Notes under the pieces: generated by a model
Told to the model about the DNA's origin: nothing
The model's input: the letters and a program-made list of their open reading frames with translations, nothing else
Databases searched by the model: none
NCBI GenBank assembly: GCA_007695225.1
Contig: REED01000110.1
Location: forward strand, 1-64,000
Source of the DNA: Gemmatimonadales bacterium
Lineage (GTDB): Bacteria; Gemmatimonadota; Gemmatimonadetes; Longimicrobiales; Gaopeijiaceae
Direction of reading: 5' to 3'
Length of the DNA stretch: 64,000 bases
Shown: one piece after another, positions 8,453-16,024 of the stretch
How the letters are laid out: every line of letters begins with the position of its first letter
Numbering within the stretch: the stretch's first letter is position 1
Program-made: the position numbers and the translations under genes

Positions 8453-10032
8453 GCGGCCTCCTGGGCGGGTTCGTTCTGGGGTGGTCCCTCCTGGCCCTTT
8501 CGTCCCCGCCGGCCCTGGCCCCGGTGGCGGCGGAAGCCGACCGGGTGGTCTTGGGGGCCGACACCCTCCGCGCCTTCCCGCCCGTGGGGCGAAGCGCGGT
8601 GGAGGCCCTCACCTTCCCTCCGGTGGACTTCGCCCCCCCCCGGGCCCGGGAGCATGAGATCCTGGAGGTCCCGGTCTACCACCTCCACGACCCTTCCCTC
8701 CCCCTGGTGGACATCTTCGTCCAGGTCAGGGGGGGGGTCTCCCACTTCCCCCGGGAGGACGGCCCCGCCCTCACCGCCCTGTCGTCCCTGATCCGGAACG
8801 GGGGAACCAGAACCCTACCCCCCGATTCGGTGGACGCCCGCCTCGACCTCCTCGCCCTTCAGCTCTCCGTGGGATCCGGAGGGGGAGGTGCCTTCGCCGC
8901 CCTGAACTCCCTCACCGGAACGCTGGACCCGGCGCTGGAACTACTTCAGGAGATGCTCCTCCGCCCGGGATTCGACCCGGAGGCCATCGAAGTGTGGCGA
9001 GGGCAGGAGCTGGAGCGAATCCGCCGAAGGGAGGACGACCCCGGATCCCTCGCCTACGGGGAGTTCAACCGGCTCATGTTCGGGGACCATCCCGTGGGGT
9101 GGGTCTTCACCGAGGCGGACGTGGCGGCGTCGCCGGAAGGGCAGGAAACGGGGAGAGCGGAGGCCTCCAGCGGCGAAGCCGACCCCCTGGCCCGGGCCCG
9201 TCTGGAACGCCTCCACGGCCGCATCTACTGCCGGGAGAACCTCATTGTGGGAGTGGCGGGGGATCTCTCCTGGGAGGATGCGGAACCCCTTATGGAGGCC
9301 TTCCTCCGGGAGTGGCCCCCCTGCCCCGAGCCCCTGGCCACCCCCCCGACCCCGGAGCTCCGGAGGGCGGGCGGGGTCTTCATCCTTCCCCGGGAGGTGG
9401 ACCAGACCACGGTGATCCTCGCCGGCCCGGGGGGGCTCCGTCAGGAGGATTCGCCCGAGTTCTTCGCCTCCCGCATCGCCGACTTCATCCTGGGATCGGG
9501 GGGGTTCACCTCCCGGGTCTTCTCCCGGGTCCGCACGGAACGGGGCATCGCCTACGGGGCGTCGTCCCTCTGGACCACCCCGGTACGCTATGAGGGCTTG
9601 GTGGGAGTGGTGACCGCGACCCGTCCGGAACGCGCCGTGGAGGCGGTGGAGCTCATCCATGAAATTCTGGAGGACTTCCGCAGCGCCCCTCCCCGCGACG
9701 ACGAGGTGGCGCTGGCCCTGGAGCAGATCGTCAACGGATACGTCTTCGCCTTCGAGTCGGCCTCCCAGATCGTGGGACGCCGGATGGGCGACCGGGCCCA
9801 GGGCCTCGCCGACGAGTGGCTGGAACGATACCTGGAGGGGATCCAGACGGTGACGCCGGAGCGCATCCTGGAGGTCTCCCGGCGGTACATCCAGCCCGGA
9901 GAGATGACCCTGCTCCTGGTGGGGGACGCCGCCCGGTTCGGCCCGGGGCTGGAGGCCTTCGGGCCGGTGTACCGGCTCTTCACCGATGGAAGCTACGAAC
10001 CCTGGGAGGCGGGGGAGGACCCCGGGTCCTGA
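8449..10032 (+). CDS. M16 family peptidase-like protein, non-catalytic partner, secreted
   Basis: A 527-residue M16-fold protein with a signal peptide (GLLGGFVLGWSLLALSS, cleavage near APA/AEA). At the place of the zinc motif it reads ALTALSSLIRNGGTRT, with no HxxEH, so it should not bind zinc. The C-terminal half keeps the substrate-clamp segment (GGFTSRVFSRVRTERGIAYG). GTG at 8449 overlaps the stop of the active M16 gene (GTGA), which supports a coupled two-subunit protease. An open frame continues upstream, but only as a shadow of the first M16 gene. Confidence 0.88.
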   Translation: MSGLLGGFVLGWSLLALSSPPALAPVAAEADRVVLGADTLRAFPPVGRSAVEALTFPPVDFAPPRAREHEILEVPVYHLHDPSLPLVDIFVQVRGGVSHFPREDGPALTALSSLIRNGGTRTLPPDSVDARLDLLALQLSVGSGGGGAFAALNSLTGTLDPALELLQEMLLRPGFDPEAIEVWRGQELERIRRREDDPGSLAYGEFNRLMFGDHPVGWVFTEADVAASPEGQETGRAEASSGEADPLARARLERLHGRIYCRENLIVGVAGDLSWEDAEPLMEAFLREWPPCPEPLATPPTPELRRAGGVFILPREVDQTTVILAGPGGLRQEDSPEFFASRIADFILGSGGFTSRVFSRVRTERGIAYGASSLWTTPVRYEGLVGVVTATRPERAVEAVELIHEILEDFRSAPPRDDEVALALEQIVNGYVFAFESASQIVGRRMGDRAQGLADEWLERYLEGIQTVTPERILEVSRRYIQPGEMTLLLVGDAARFGPGLEAFGPVYRLFTDGSYEPWEAGEDPGS

Positions 10033-10082
10033 CCCCGGGGCTCCTGCGATCCCAGGCGCTCCCAGCCGCGCCCAGCGACAGG

Positions 10083-10108
10083 GCCTCTCCTTCCTCAACG
10101 GCCTTCTG
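10083..10108 (-). repeat. Diverged candidate copy of the 26-bp interspersed repeat
   Basis: Read on the minus strand, this matches 22 of 26 positions of the identical copies at 32421 and 53317, including an uninterrupted AGAAGGCCGTTGA block. It overlaps the hairpin between the convergent M16 and menG genes. It could be an old copy or a coincidence with the hairpin arm. Confidence 0.4.
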
Positions 10109-10117
10109 GAAGGCCGT
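10098..10117. terminator. Bidirectional hairpin between convergent M16 and menG genes
   Basis: ACGGCCTTC and GAAGGCCGT flank only 2 bp, giving a near-perfect palindrome in the 88-bp gap between two converging genes. There is no T-run on either side, so it may act as a weak or factor-assisted terminator. Confidence 0.45.
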
Positions 10118-10120
10118 CGG

Positions 10121-10897
10121 TCAGCGCACTGCGGTGTGGATGGCGGCGATTCCAAGGGAGACGAATTCCCATTCCACTCCAGCGAAGCCCGCCGCCCGGA
10201 TTCGGGCCTCCAGTCCGTCAGGGCCCGGGAATTCCTTCACCGACTCCGGCAGGTAGGTATAGGCCCAGGGATGGCCGGAGACGATCCGCCCGATCCGGGG
10301 CAGGATGTGGTGGAAATAGAAATGGTATCCGCCTCGAATCAGGGGATTGGGGGGGGTGGTGAACTCCAGGATCACCAGCCGGGATCCGGGACGGAGAACC
10401 CGGGCGAACTCCCGAAGCCCCCGGTCCAGATCCGCCAGATTCCGGAGCCCGAACGCCACCATGGCCCCGTCGAAGGCGGCATCGGGAAAGGGGAGGCGGA
10501 GGGTGTCCCCCGTCACCGGGGAGACCGGCGTTCCCTCCAGCTTCTTCTTTCCCTCCACCAGCATGGGCCGAGCGAAGTCCGAGGCGACCACCCGCCCCTG
10601 GAACCCCTTCCTGCGCACCAGTTCGAGACTCAGGTCGTAGGTTCCGGCGCAGGCATCCAGGATCCGGGGGGACGCCGGCGTGGGCACGTCCTCCGCCCCC
10701 CCCCGCCCCGGAGCCCGACCCGTCCCAGAGGGGAGGCCCAGTCGGTCCACCGCCCTGCGTCGCCAGCGGCGATCGATGTTCAGGCTCAGGACATGGTTCA
10801 GCAGGTCGTACCGAGGCGCGATCTCGGAGAAGATCGTCCGAACCTGGTGCTCCCGGGCCTCGCCCTGCTCGGGGCGGGCCTTTGGAGTGGTCGCCAT
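10121..10897 (-). CDS. menG: Demethylmenaquinone/ubiquinone C-methyltransferase
   Basis: SAM-dependent methyltransferase of the UbiE/MenG family, performing the C-methylation step of quinone synthesis. VRTIFSEIAPRYDLLNHVLSLNIDRRWRR is the family's N-terminal signature, split here only for description; later LPFPDAAFDGAMVAFGLRN and FHHILPRIGRIVSG are also diagnostic. Two oddities: the glycine loop reads ACAGTYDLSLEL where GTGD or GTAD is usual, and about 20 Gly/Pro-rich residues are inserted just before it. ATG at 10897 gives 258 residues. Because no ubiquinone genes are visible, menaquinone is the likelier substrate, but this is inference. Confidence 0.92.
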   Translation of the reverse strand: MATTPKARPEQGEAREHQVRTIFSEIAPRYDLLNHVLSLNIDRRWRRRAVDRLGLPSGTGRAPGRGGAEDVPTPASPRILDACAGTYDLSLELVRRKGFQGRVVASDFARPMLVEGKKKLEGTPVSPVTGDTLRLPFPDAAFDGAMVAFGLRNLADLDRGLREFARVLRPGSRLVILEFTTPPNPLIRGGYHFYFHHILPRIGRIVSGHPWAYTYLPESVKEFPGPDGLEARIRAAGFAGVEWEFVSLGIAAIHTAVR

Positions 10898-11103
10898 GGG
10901 ATGGGATTCGGGGTAGAATGGATGGGCCTGATGCCGGGTGTGCTGTAGTTGCAGGATCCCGGAGAAGGCGGTCTGGGACCCCTGCCCCCTCCTGGGGTTC
11001 CCCGGGGCGCGCACGCGGTGTCCTGAAACCTGCCGCAGCCTCCTTCCGTAGGGAAGGTCGGAAGCGATTCTTCATCCTCTGGAAAACGGGAATCCGGATC
11101 CCG

Positions 11104-11694
11104 GTGGACTACGCCGCTCTTGACGATCGTGAGGTGGTGATCCTGGCCTGCAAGGGCCGGGAGCCCGCCTTCCGCGAACTCCTCACCCGCTACGAGAAGC
11201 CCGTCTTCTCGTTGGTTTTCCGCATGGTGCGGGACGCCACGCTGGCGGAGGATCTCGCGCAGGAAGCCTTCGTGAAGGCCTTCCATGCCCTGGGGAGCTA
11301 TGACCCGAAGTACAAGTTCTCCAGCTGGCTCTTCAAGATCGCCAACAACCTCACCATCGACCATCTCCGGAAGAAGCAACTCGACACCGTCTCCATCCAC
11401 GGATCCCCCCATGCCCGGAGCAACGAAGAGGCAGAGGAGAGCCAGATCACGGTGACGGACACTTCGGAGACGCCGGAGGAATACACCGAGAACCGACAAC
11501 TCGGGACGCGCATCGAAGCCGCCATCGGACACCTCCGCCCCGAGTACCGCACCGCTGTCCTCCTCCGCCATGTGGAGGGACACTCCTATGAAGAGGTCGC
11601 GGAGATCATGGAGGTCCCCCTTGGAACGGTGAAGACCTTCATCCACAGGGGCCGGAGCGAACTGAAGGAACTCCTGGCGGGGGTGGCCACATGA
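11104..11694 (+). CDS. ECF RNA polymerase sigma factor (sigma-24/RpoE-like)
   Basis: A 196-residue sigma factor with region 2 (AFRELLTRYEKPVFSLVFRM, LAQEAFVKAF, FSSWLFKIANNLTIDHLRK) and region 4 (LRPEYRTAVLLRHVEGHSYEE then VPLGTVKTFIHRGR). There is no region 3, as expected for the ECF class. GTG at 11104 was chosen because VDYAALDDREVV matches the usual N-terminus; the frame is open further upstream without similarity. It overlaps the anti-sigma gene by ATGA and heads a five-gene run of envelope proteins, so these may be part of its regulon. No ATG start is available nearby. Confidence 0.92.
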   Translation: MDYAALDDREVVILACKGREPAFRELLTRYEKPVFSLVFRMVRDATLAEDLAQEAFVKAFHALGSYDPKYKFSSWLFKIANNLTIDHLRKKQLDTVSIHGSPHARSNEEAEESQITVTDTSETPEEYTENRQLGTRIEAAIGHLRPEYRTAVLLRHVEGHSYEEVAEIMEVPLGTVKTFIHRGRSELKELLAGVAT

Positions 11695-12752
11695 CGCCTC
11701 CCCGTCCAACAAATCCCGGGGAACGAAACCCGGACGAGGACAAATCCGTAGGGAAGTTTGAGGCCGCCGATACAACCCATGAGGAGACTGTGGTGAATCC
11801 GCACGACGACGCCCATCTGAACAGCGAACTCCTTCAGGCCATGGCCGAGGGATCGCTGGACCCTGCACGGATGGACCCTGCACGGGCCCACCTGGCGGGG
11901 TGTGGGCGCTGCCGTGCCGAACTGGAGGGCTGGCAGCTCCTCTTCTCGGAGCTGGAAGATCTACCGGACCTGGGTCCGGCCCTGGGGTTCGCCGATCGGG
12001 TCATGACCAAGGTGGAGGTCCGTCCCCCGCTGGCACAGCGGGCGGCGGATGGCCTCCGGCGCCTCGTCCCGAGCCGGAGCGCGCCCTCGAGGGTCCGGCA
12101 CCTGAACGTCAATGGGATCCATGAGTACCTGGATCGGCAGCTGGGCATCCGAGCCCGCCAGCGCGTAGACGAGCATCTGGCTACCTGTGGCCGGTGCCGC
12201 TCCGAGATGGAGGGTTGGGCACCCGTCTTCGAAGGTCTCCAGGCCCTTCCCCGCTTCTCACCCCCGCAGGGGTTCGCCGACGCGGTGATGACCCGGGTTC
12301 CGGTAGCGGCCATCGCCGAGGCGGCCCGGTCCCCCGAAGCGGCATGGACGACCCGGGCACTCGATGCCGCGAGCCGGCTCATCCCCGCCACCCGGAAGGG
12401 TTGGGCGGTGGTGGGAGGGCTGGTGGCCACCCCAACGGTGGCCATGGTGGCCGCTGTGGCCGCGGTGGTCCTTCACCCCCTCCTCTCCTTCGGGGGGCTC
12501 CTCACCTTCGCCCGCTGGAGACTGTCCGACGCCCTGGGCGCCGGGTGGCTCCGAGCGCTGGAATCCTTCGGAGGCAACCCTGTGGTCCTCCGGGCGTGGG
12601 AGGTGGTTTCCACCCTCCTGCAGGCCCCGGGAATGGTGGCCTTCGGCCTCGTGGCCCTCTGGGCCTCGGTCCTGGCCGCTGCCTGGGTTCTCTACCGGCA
12701 CGTGATCGCACCCTCGTTCTCCACGGAGAATCATGTCAAGGCATCTTCGTAA
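11691..12752 (+). CDS. Membrane anti-sigma factor with two zinc-finger domains
   Basis: A 353-residue protein. It carries two zf-HC2-type anti-sigma zinc motifs instead of one: His67-Cys71-Cys74 (HLAGCGRC) and His162-Cys166-Cys169 (HLATCGRC), each followed by a similar segment GFADRVMTKV or GFADAVMTRV, so the N-terminal half is an internal duplication. Hydrophobic segments near residues 245-275 and 318-342 should anchor it in the inner membrane. It starts with ATGA coupling to the ECF sigma gene, the classic sigma/anti-sigma pair. It probably holds the sigma factor inactive until envelope stress triggers proteolysis; this is family inference. Confidence 0.88.
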   Translation: MTPPRPTNPGERNPDEDKSVGKFEAADTTHEETVVNPHDDAHLNSELLQAMAEGSLDPARMDPARAHLAGCGRCRAELEGWQLLFSELEDLPDLGPALGFADRVMTKVEVRPPLAQRAADGLRRLVPSRSAPSRVRHLNVNGIHEYLDRQLGIRARQRVDEHLATCGRCRSEMEGWAPVFEGLQALPRFSPPQGFADAVMTRVPVAAIAEAARSPEAAWTTRALDAASRLIPATRKGWAVVGGLVATPTVAMVAAVAAVVLHPLLSFGGLLTFARWRLSDALGAGWLRALESFGGNPVVLRAWEVVSTLLQAPGMVAFGLVALWASVLAAAWVLYRHVIAPSFSTENHVKASS

Positions 12753-14478
12753 GGGAGTCTCCTCCCTCGTCCGGACCTTCCTGGTCCTCCTCCTCGTCCC
12801 CCTGGCAGGGGCGGCGCAGGAGAGGGTTGTGGTCTTCAACCAGGTGACCGTTTCCAGTCAGGAGGCGGGGATCGACCTGGAGTTCGCCGACGGAAGCACC
12901 CTCTCCACGGTCTTCCGGGACGGGCGCGTCCTGGTGAATGGGGACGAAGTGGGGGCCTTCACCCCCGGGGACGCCCTGGAACGTTCCTGGCGGAGCCTCC
13001 TGGGGCAGGCCGTGGCCGCCGACAACAGCCAGGTGGCGGAGCTTCTCCGGAACTGGACCCCGCCTGGGGATCTGTCCGGCGAGGGCGCCCGGTCGGCGGA
13101 GGCCCTCACCGCCCGGATCGGTGCCACCTTCGCCCTGGAAGGCGCGGCCGCCCAGCCGGCGCTTCCGGCCCTCTCCCCGGAAGCGGAGCGGGAACTCCTC
13201 CAGGCCATGGTCCTCCGCCCGGAGCGCCTCCATGCCCTCACCCGGGCCCTGGAGGATCGGAGGACGGGACTCCCCATCCAGGTCCATATCGGGGAGTCGG
13301 TGCGGGTGGAGTCCGACGACGATGTGGAGGAGACCCTCCTCATCGTGGACGGCGACCTCCTCGTGGACGGTCGGGTCCGGGGGGACATCCTCCTCCTCGG
13401 TGGAGAGATCCAGCTGGGCGATGACGCCCGGGTGGATGGGGACCTCCGCTGGACCGACGCCCGGATCCTGGGCGACCGGAGAGCGGTGCGGGGTGAGATT
13501 CTCGAAGTGACCGGGGTCGTGGCCCAGACCGAGGCCCAACTCCGCGAGGAATTGGAGCGGACCCTGCGGGACAGCCTCATGGAGGTGGTCCGGGCGGAGA
13601 TGGAACCCCGGGTATCGGTGCGGACGGGAAGGGATCCCTCCCGCTCCGTCTTCCGGAATGTCCTCCGGGGGCTGGGAGGGCTCTTCCAGACCGCCCTCAC
13701 CTTCCTCCTCCTGGTGGGCGTGGGCCTGGCCATCCTCTACTTCTTCCCACGCCACTTCGAGACGGTGGCCCGCACCGCCCACAACGCCACCGGACGATCC
13801 GCGCTGGTGGGACTGGCAGGACTCGTCCTGGCCTTCCCCGTATGGATCCTGGGAATCGTGATCCTGGCCATCACCATCATCGGTATCCCGGTGATGCTCC
13901 TCTGGCTCCCGGTCTTCCCTATGGCCTTCGCCATGGCCATGGTTCTGGGGTATCTGGCCATGGCATGGAATCTTGGCCGATGGGTCTCCCGGAGACAGTT
14001 CCAGGGATTGGAAGGATTCGAGACCTCCCGCCCCGCCGCCCAGATCGGGACGGGTGTGGCGGTCCTCCTGGTGGCCTTCGCCCTGGCGCATCTCTTCCGG
14101 ATGGGAGGCCCGGTACTGGGGGTCTTCTACGGACTCCTCACCTTCGTGGGTGTGGTGTTGAGCATGGTGGCCATCGTGGTGGGGCTCGGTGCCGTGATCC
14201 TCTCCCGGGCCGGACGGGATCGGGGGTATGCCGGAGGCGGCTGGAGCCCCGACGATGACCCCTTCGGCCCAGAGCCCGACCCCTTCAGCCCCCGGGGAAC
14301 CCCTTTCTCCTCCCGGTCCCCCGAGGACAACCCCTTCCGGAGCCGCCCGGAGACGTCTTCCTCCGACGACGTGGCCTCCCCCGACGCTTCTCCTTCCTCC
14401 TCCGAGATGCGGTGGGAGACGGAAGGGGGAGCCCCCGAGGCAGATGGATTGGATCGTGAGGACCCCCATGGGAGCTAG
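12733..14478 (+). CDS. Secreted/membrane protein with bactofilin-like repeats
   Basis: A 581-residue protein. Residues 1-28 are a signal peptide ending GAAQ. Around residues 195-260, the repeats IVDGDLLVDGRVRGDILLLGGEIQLGDDARVDGDL (shown in parts: VDGDLLVDG, RGDILLLGG, ARVDGDL) resemble the beta-helix of polymer-forming bactofilin-type proteins. A helical linker follows, then about five hydrophobic segments (roughly 315-335, 355-400, 435-455, 465-490), and a Pro/Ser/Asp-rich C-terminal tail. It overlaps the anti-sigma gene by 20 bp. It probably scaffolds or senses at the envelope; no enzyme motif is seen. Confidence 0.72.
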   Translation: MSRHLRKGVSSLVRTFLVLLLVPLAGAAQERVVVFNQVTVSSQEAGIDLEFADGSTLSTVFRDGRVLVNGDEVGAFTPGDALERSWRSLLGQAVAADNSQVAELLRNWTPPGDLSGEGARSAEALTARIGATFALEGAAAQPALPALSPEAERELLQAMVLRPERLHALTRALEDRRTGLPIQVHIGESVRVESDDDVEETLLIVDGDLLVDGRVRGDILLLGGEIQLGDDARVDGDLRWTDARILGDRRAVRGEILEVTGVVAQTEAQLREELERTLRDSLMEVVRAEMEPRVSVRTGRDPSRSVFRNVLRGLGGLFQTALTFLLLVGVGLAILYFFPRHFETVARTAHNATGRSALVGLAGLVLAFPVWILGIVILAITIIGIPVMLLWLPVFPMAFAMAMVLGYLAMAWNLGRWVSRRQFQGLEGFETSRPAAQIGTGVAVLLVAFALAHLFRMGGPVLGVFYGLLTFVGVVLSMVAIVVGLGAVILSRAGRDRGYAGGGWSPDDDPFGPEPDPFSPRGTPFSSRSPEDNPFRSRPETSSSDDVASPDASPSSSEMRWETEGGAPEADGLDREDPHGS

Positions 14479-15406
14479 AAGACTGCTGAAGAAGGAGAGG
14501 GGCAGGGGCGATGGGAGAAGCGCCCGGAATGGGCCCTCGTTGAACCGGCAGGTTCTCCACGGTGGATTGGGAGCGGTGGTGCTCGCTTTCGCCCTGTGGG
14601 GGGGTATGGCCCTCCCATCCCCCGTGGCGGCCCAGACCTGGTCCACCACCCAGTACGAGCGTCAGATCCGCGGCGAGACCGAACTCCGGGTCGAGGTGGA
14701 ATACGGAATGGGGACCGTCACCCTCCTTCCCGCAGGGGCTGGGGTCCTCTACCGGGCCCGGGTGCGCTACGACGAGGAAGGGTTCACCCCGATCCACGAC
14801 TTCCGTCCCGGAGTCCTCCGGGTGGGGGTGGAGGGATCCTCGCGCCGGACGTCCCTCCGTCGGGGAGAGCAAGAGGGGGAACTCACCCTCCGACTCAGCC
14901 GGGAGCTCCCCCTCCGACTCAAGATGGAGTTCGGGGCAGTGCGATCCGAGCTCGACCTGGGTGGCCTCCATCTCCAGCAACTCGACCTCTCCACCGGTGC
15001 TTCCGACACCCGGGTCCGGGTATCGGAGCCGAACCCGGGAGAGCTGGAACGGGCTAACTTCAAGGTGGGAGCCGCAGCTTTCGTGGCCACGGACCTCGGA
15101 CGGCTCAACGCCCGGGAGATCGACGTGGAAGCCGGTGTGGGGGACGTGCGCCTGGAACTGGGAGGCCTCACCCGGTCACAAACGCGGGTCCGCGCGAAGA
15201 TGGGTCTGGGGTCGCTGGAGATTCGAGTCCCCGATACCGCAGGAGTGAGGATGACCCGCTCCACCTTCCTCTCCTCGGTGAACGCTCCGGGGCTGGAGCG
15301 GAACGGGAACGTCTACGTGTCGCCGAACTGGGACCGGGCGGAAGTCCAGGTCGAGATCCATGTGGAAAGCGCCTTCGGGAGCGTCTCGATCCTCCCCATC
15401 CGGTAA
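14468..15406 (+). CDS. Secreted toastrack-like (LiaF/DUF2154-type) protein
   Basis: A 312-residue protein with a signal peptide or anchor (about residues 35-60, ending SPVAAQ) and a C-terminal region of regularly spaced short beta strands (EFGAVRSELDLGGL, VGAAAFVATDLGRLN, VEAGVGDVRLELGGL, MGLGSLEIRVP). This repeating pattern is the toastrack/LiaF-like fold of stress-response membrane proteins. ATG at 14468 has GAGG 7 bp upstream and overlaps the previous gene by 11 bp; ATG at 14444 is an alternative. Its place behind sigma/anti-sigma and a bactofilin-like protein supports an envelope-stress role. Confidence 0.7.
   Translation: MGARRLLKKERGRGDGRSARNGPSLNRQVLHGGLGAVVLAFALWGGMALPSPVAAQTWSTTQYERQIRGETELRVEVEYGMGTVTLLPAGAGVLYRARVRYDEEGFTPIHDFRPGVLRVGVEGSSRRTSLRRGEQEGELTLRLSRELPLRLKMEFGAVRSELDLGGLHLQQLDLSTGASDTRVRVSEPNPGELERANFKVGAAAFVATDLGRLNAREIDVEAGVGDVRLELGGLTRSQTRVRAKMGLGSLEIRVPDTAGVRMTRSTFLSSVNAPGLERNGNVYVSPNWDRAEVQVEIHVESAFGSVSILPIR
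14476..14501 (+). repeat. Diverged candidate copy of the 26-bp interspersed repeat
   Basis: Matches 22 of 26 positions of the identical copies at 32421 and 53317. As at 32421, its first three bases TAG are the stop codon of the upstream gene. It also lies inside the first codons of the toastrack-like gene, so the similarity could be coincidental. Confidence 0.35.
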
Positions 15407-15463
15407 ACTGAATGTTTCCGGTGAGCCGAATCTTTCCACCCGGGGTTTCCGTAGTGAAGTTAG

Positions 15464-15488
15464 GAGGCCCTCGGTCACGAGGCCCCTC
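15464..15488 (+). terminator. Imperfect hairpin after the toastrack-like gene
   Basis: GAGG..CTCG, loop GTCA, CGAG..CCTC can fold with small internal mismatches, in the 144-bp gap before the 79-residue membrane protein. No T-run follows. It may attenuate read-through from the sigma operon. Confidence 0.3.
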
Positions 15489-15550
15489 AATGTGAAACCA
15501 AAGGACCGACCGAGCTCCGACCCAGGGGCTTATTTCAACGGGAGTTCATC

Positions 15551-15790
15551 ATGATCGGGACCCTGCTTACCTTCTTCGCCGTCGGTCTCCTGACCCTCAT
15601 CGTGGTGGGCGTCGTGCTCTCCATCGTCGGGACCGTCTTCTCCCTTGCGTTCGGACTGGCGTCCGTCCTCCTCTTCAAGGTCGCCCCCATCCTTTTGGTG
15701 GGTTGGCTGGTCTTGAAGCTGCTGGACCGGAAGAAGTCCCCGGACGAACTCACCGCCGCGGACCGGGAGTGGCTGGAAAGCGGCAAGTAA
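15551..15790 (+). CDS. Small two-segment membrane protein, phage-shock-like
   Basis: A 79-residue protein with two hydrophobic segments (residues 3-35 and 37-58) and a charged tail DRKKSPDELTAADREWLESGK. ATG at 15551 has a GGGAG ribosome site. It is separated from the toastrack gene by 144 bp containing a possible hairpin, so it may have its own promoter while still belonging to the envelope-stress group. The general look is that of small phage-shock-type membrane proteins, but I do not recognise the family. Confidence 0.65.
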   Translation: MIGTLLTFFAVGLLTLIVVGVVLSIVGTVFSLAFGLASVLLFKVAPILLVGWLVLKLLDRKKSPDELTAADREWLESGK

Positions 15791-15799
15791 CGCCGCCCC

Positions 15800-16024
15800 T
15801 CAGGCCTCGATGACCGGAGGCCTCCACGCCGTGGAGTCCTCCAGGGCATCCAGGAGAGGGCCCGGGTCCTCGAAATCCTGAAGGGACCGATCCCCGAACT
15901 CCTCCAGCGAAACCCCGTGGGACTGGAACTCCTGAAGGGTCTCGGGAAAGTCCCGGACGATGACGTGGAGCGGACTGGTGAAGAGGGCGTCCCTGGAGGG
16001 GCGGGGAAGGAACGGCGTTCTCAT
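15800..16024 (-). CDS. Small ScdA-N/DUF1858-like protein coupled to mrp
   Basis: A 74-residue protein whose middle (VIVRDFPETLQEFQSHGVS followed by FGDRSLQD and LLDALED) follows the pattern of the ScdA_N/DUF542 and DUF1858 domains found at the N-terminus of iron-sulfur repair proteins such as YtfE. There the segment after the helix normally reads YCCGG; here it is LEEFGD, so the cysteines are missing. Its ATG overlaps the mrp stop as ATGA, so it is translated with an Fe-S carrier. The match is by eye and moderate; function is unproven. Confidence 0.62.
   Translation of the reverse strand: MRTPFLPRPSRDALFTSPLHVIVRDFPETLQEFQSHGVSLEEFGDRSLQDFEDPGPLLDALEDSTAWRPPVIEA

Noticed and set aside
10083-15790. 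Complete insertion sequence bounded by the diverged 26-bp repeat candidates
   Set aside because: The region between them (menG and the ECF sigma module) is ordinary chromosomal content with no transposase or integrase.
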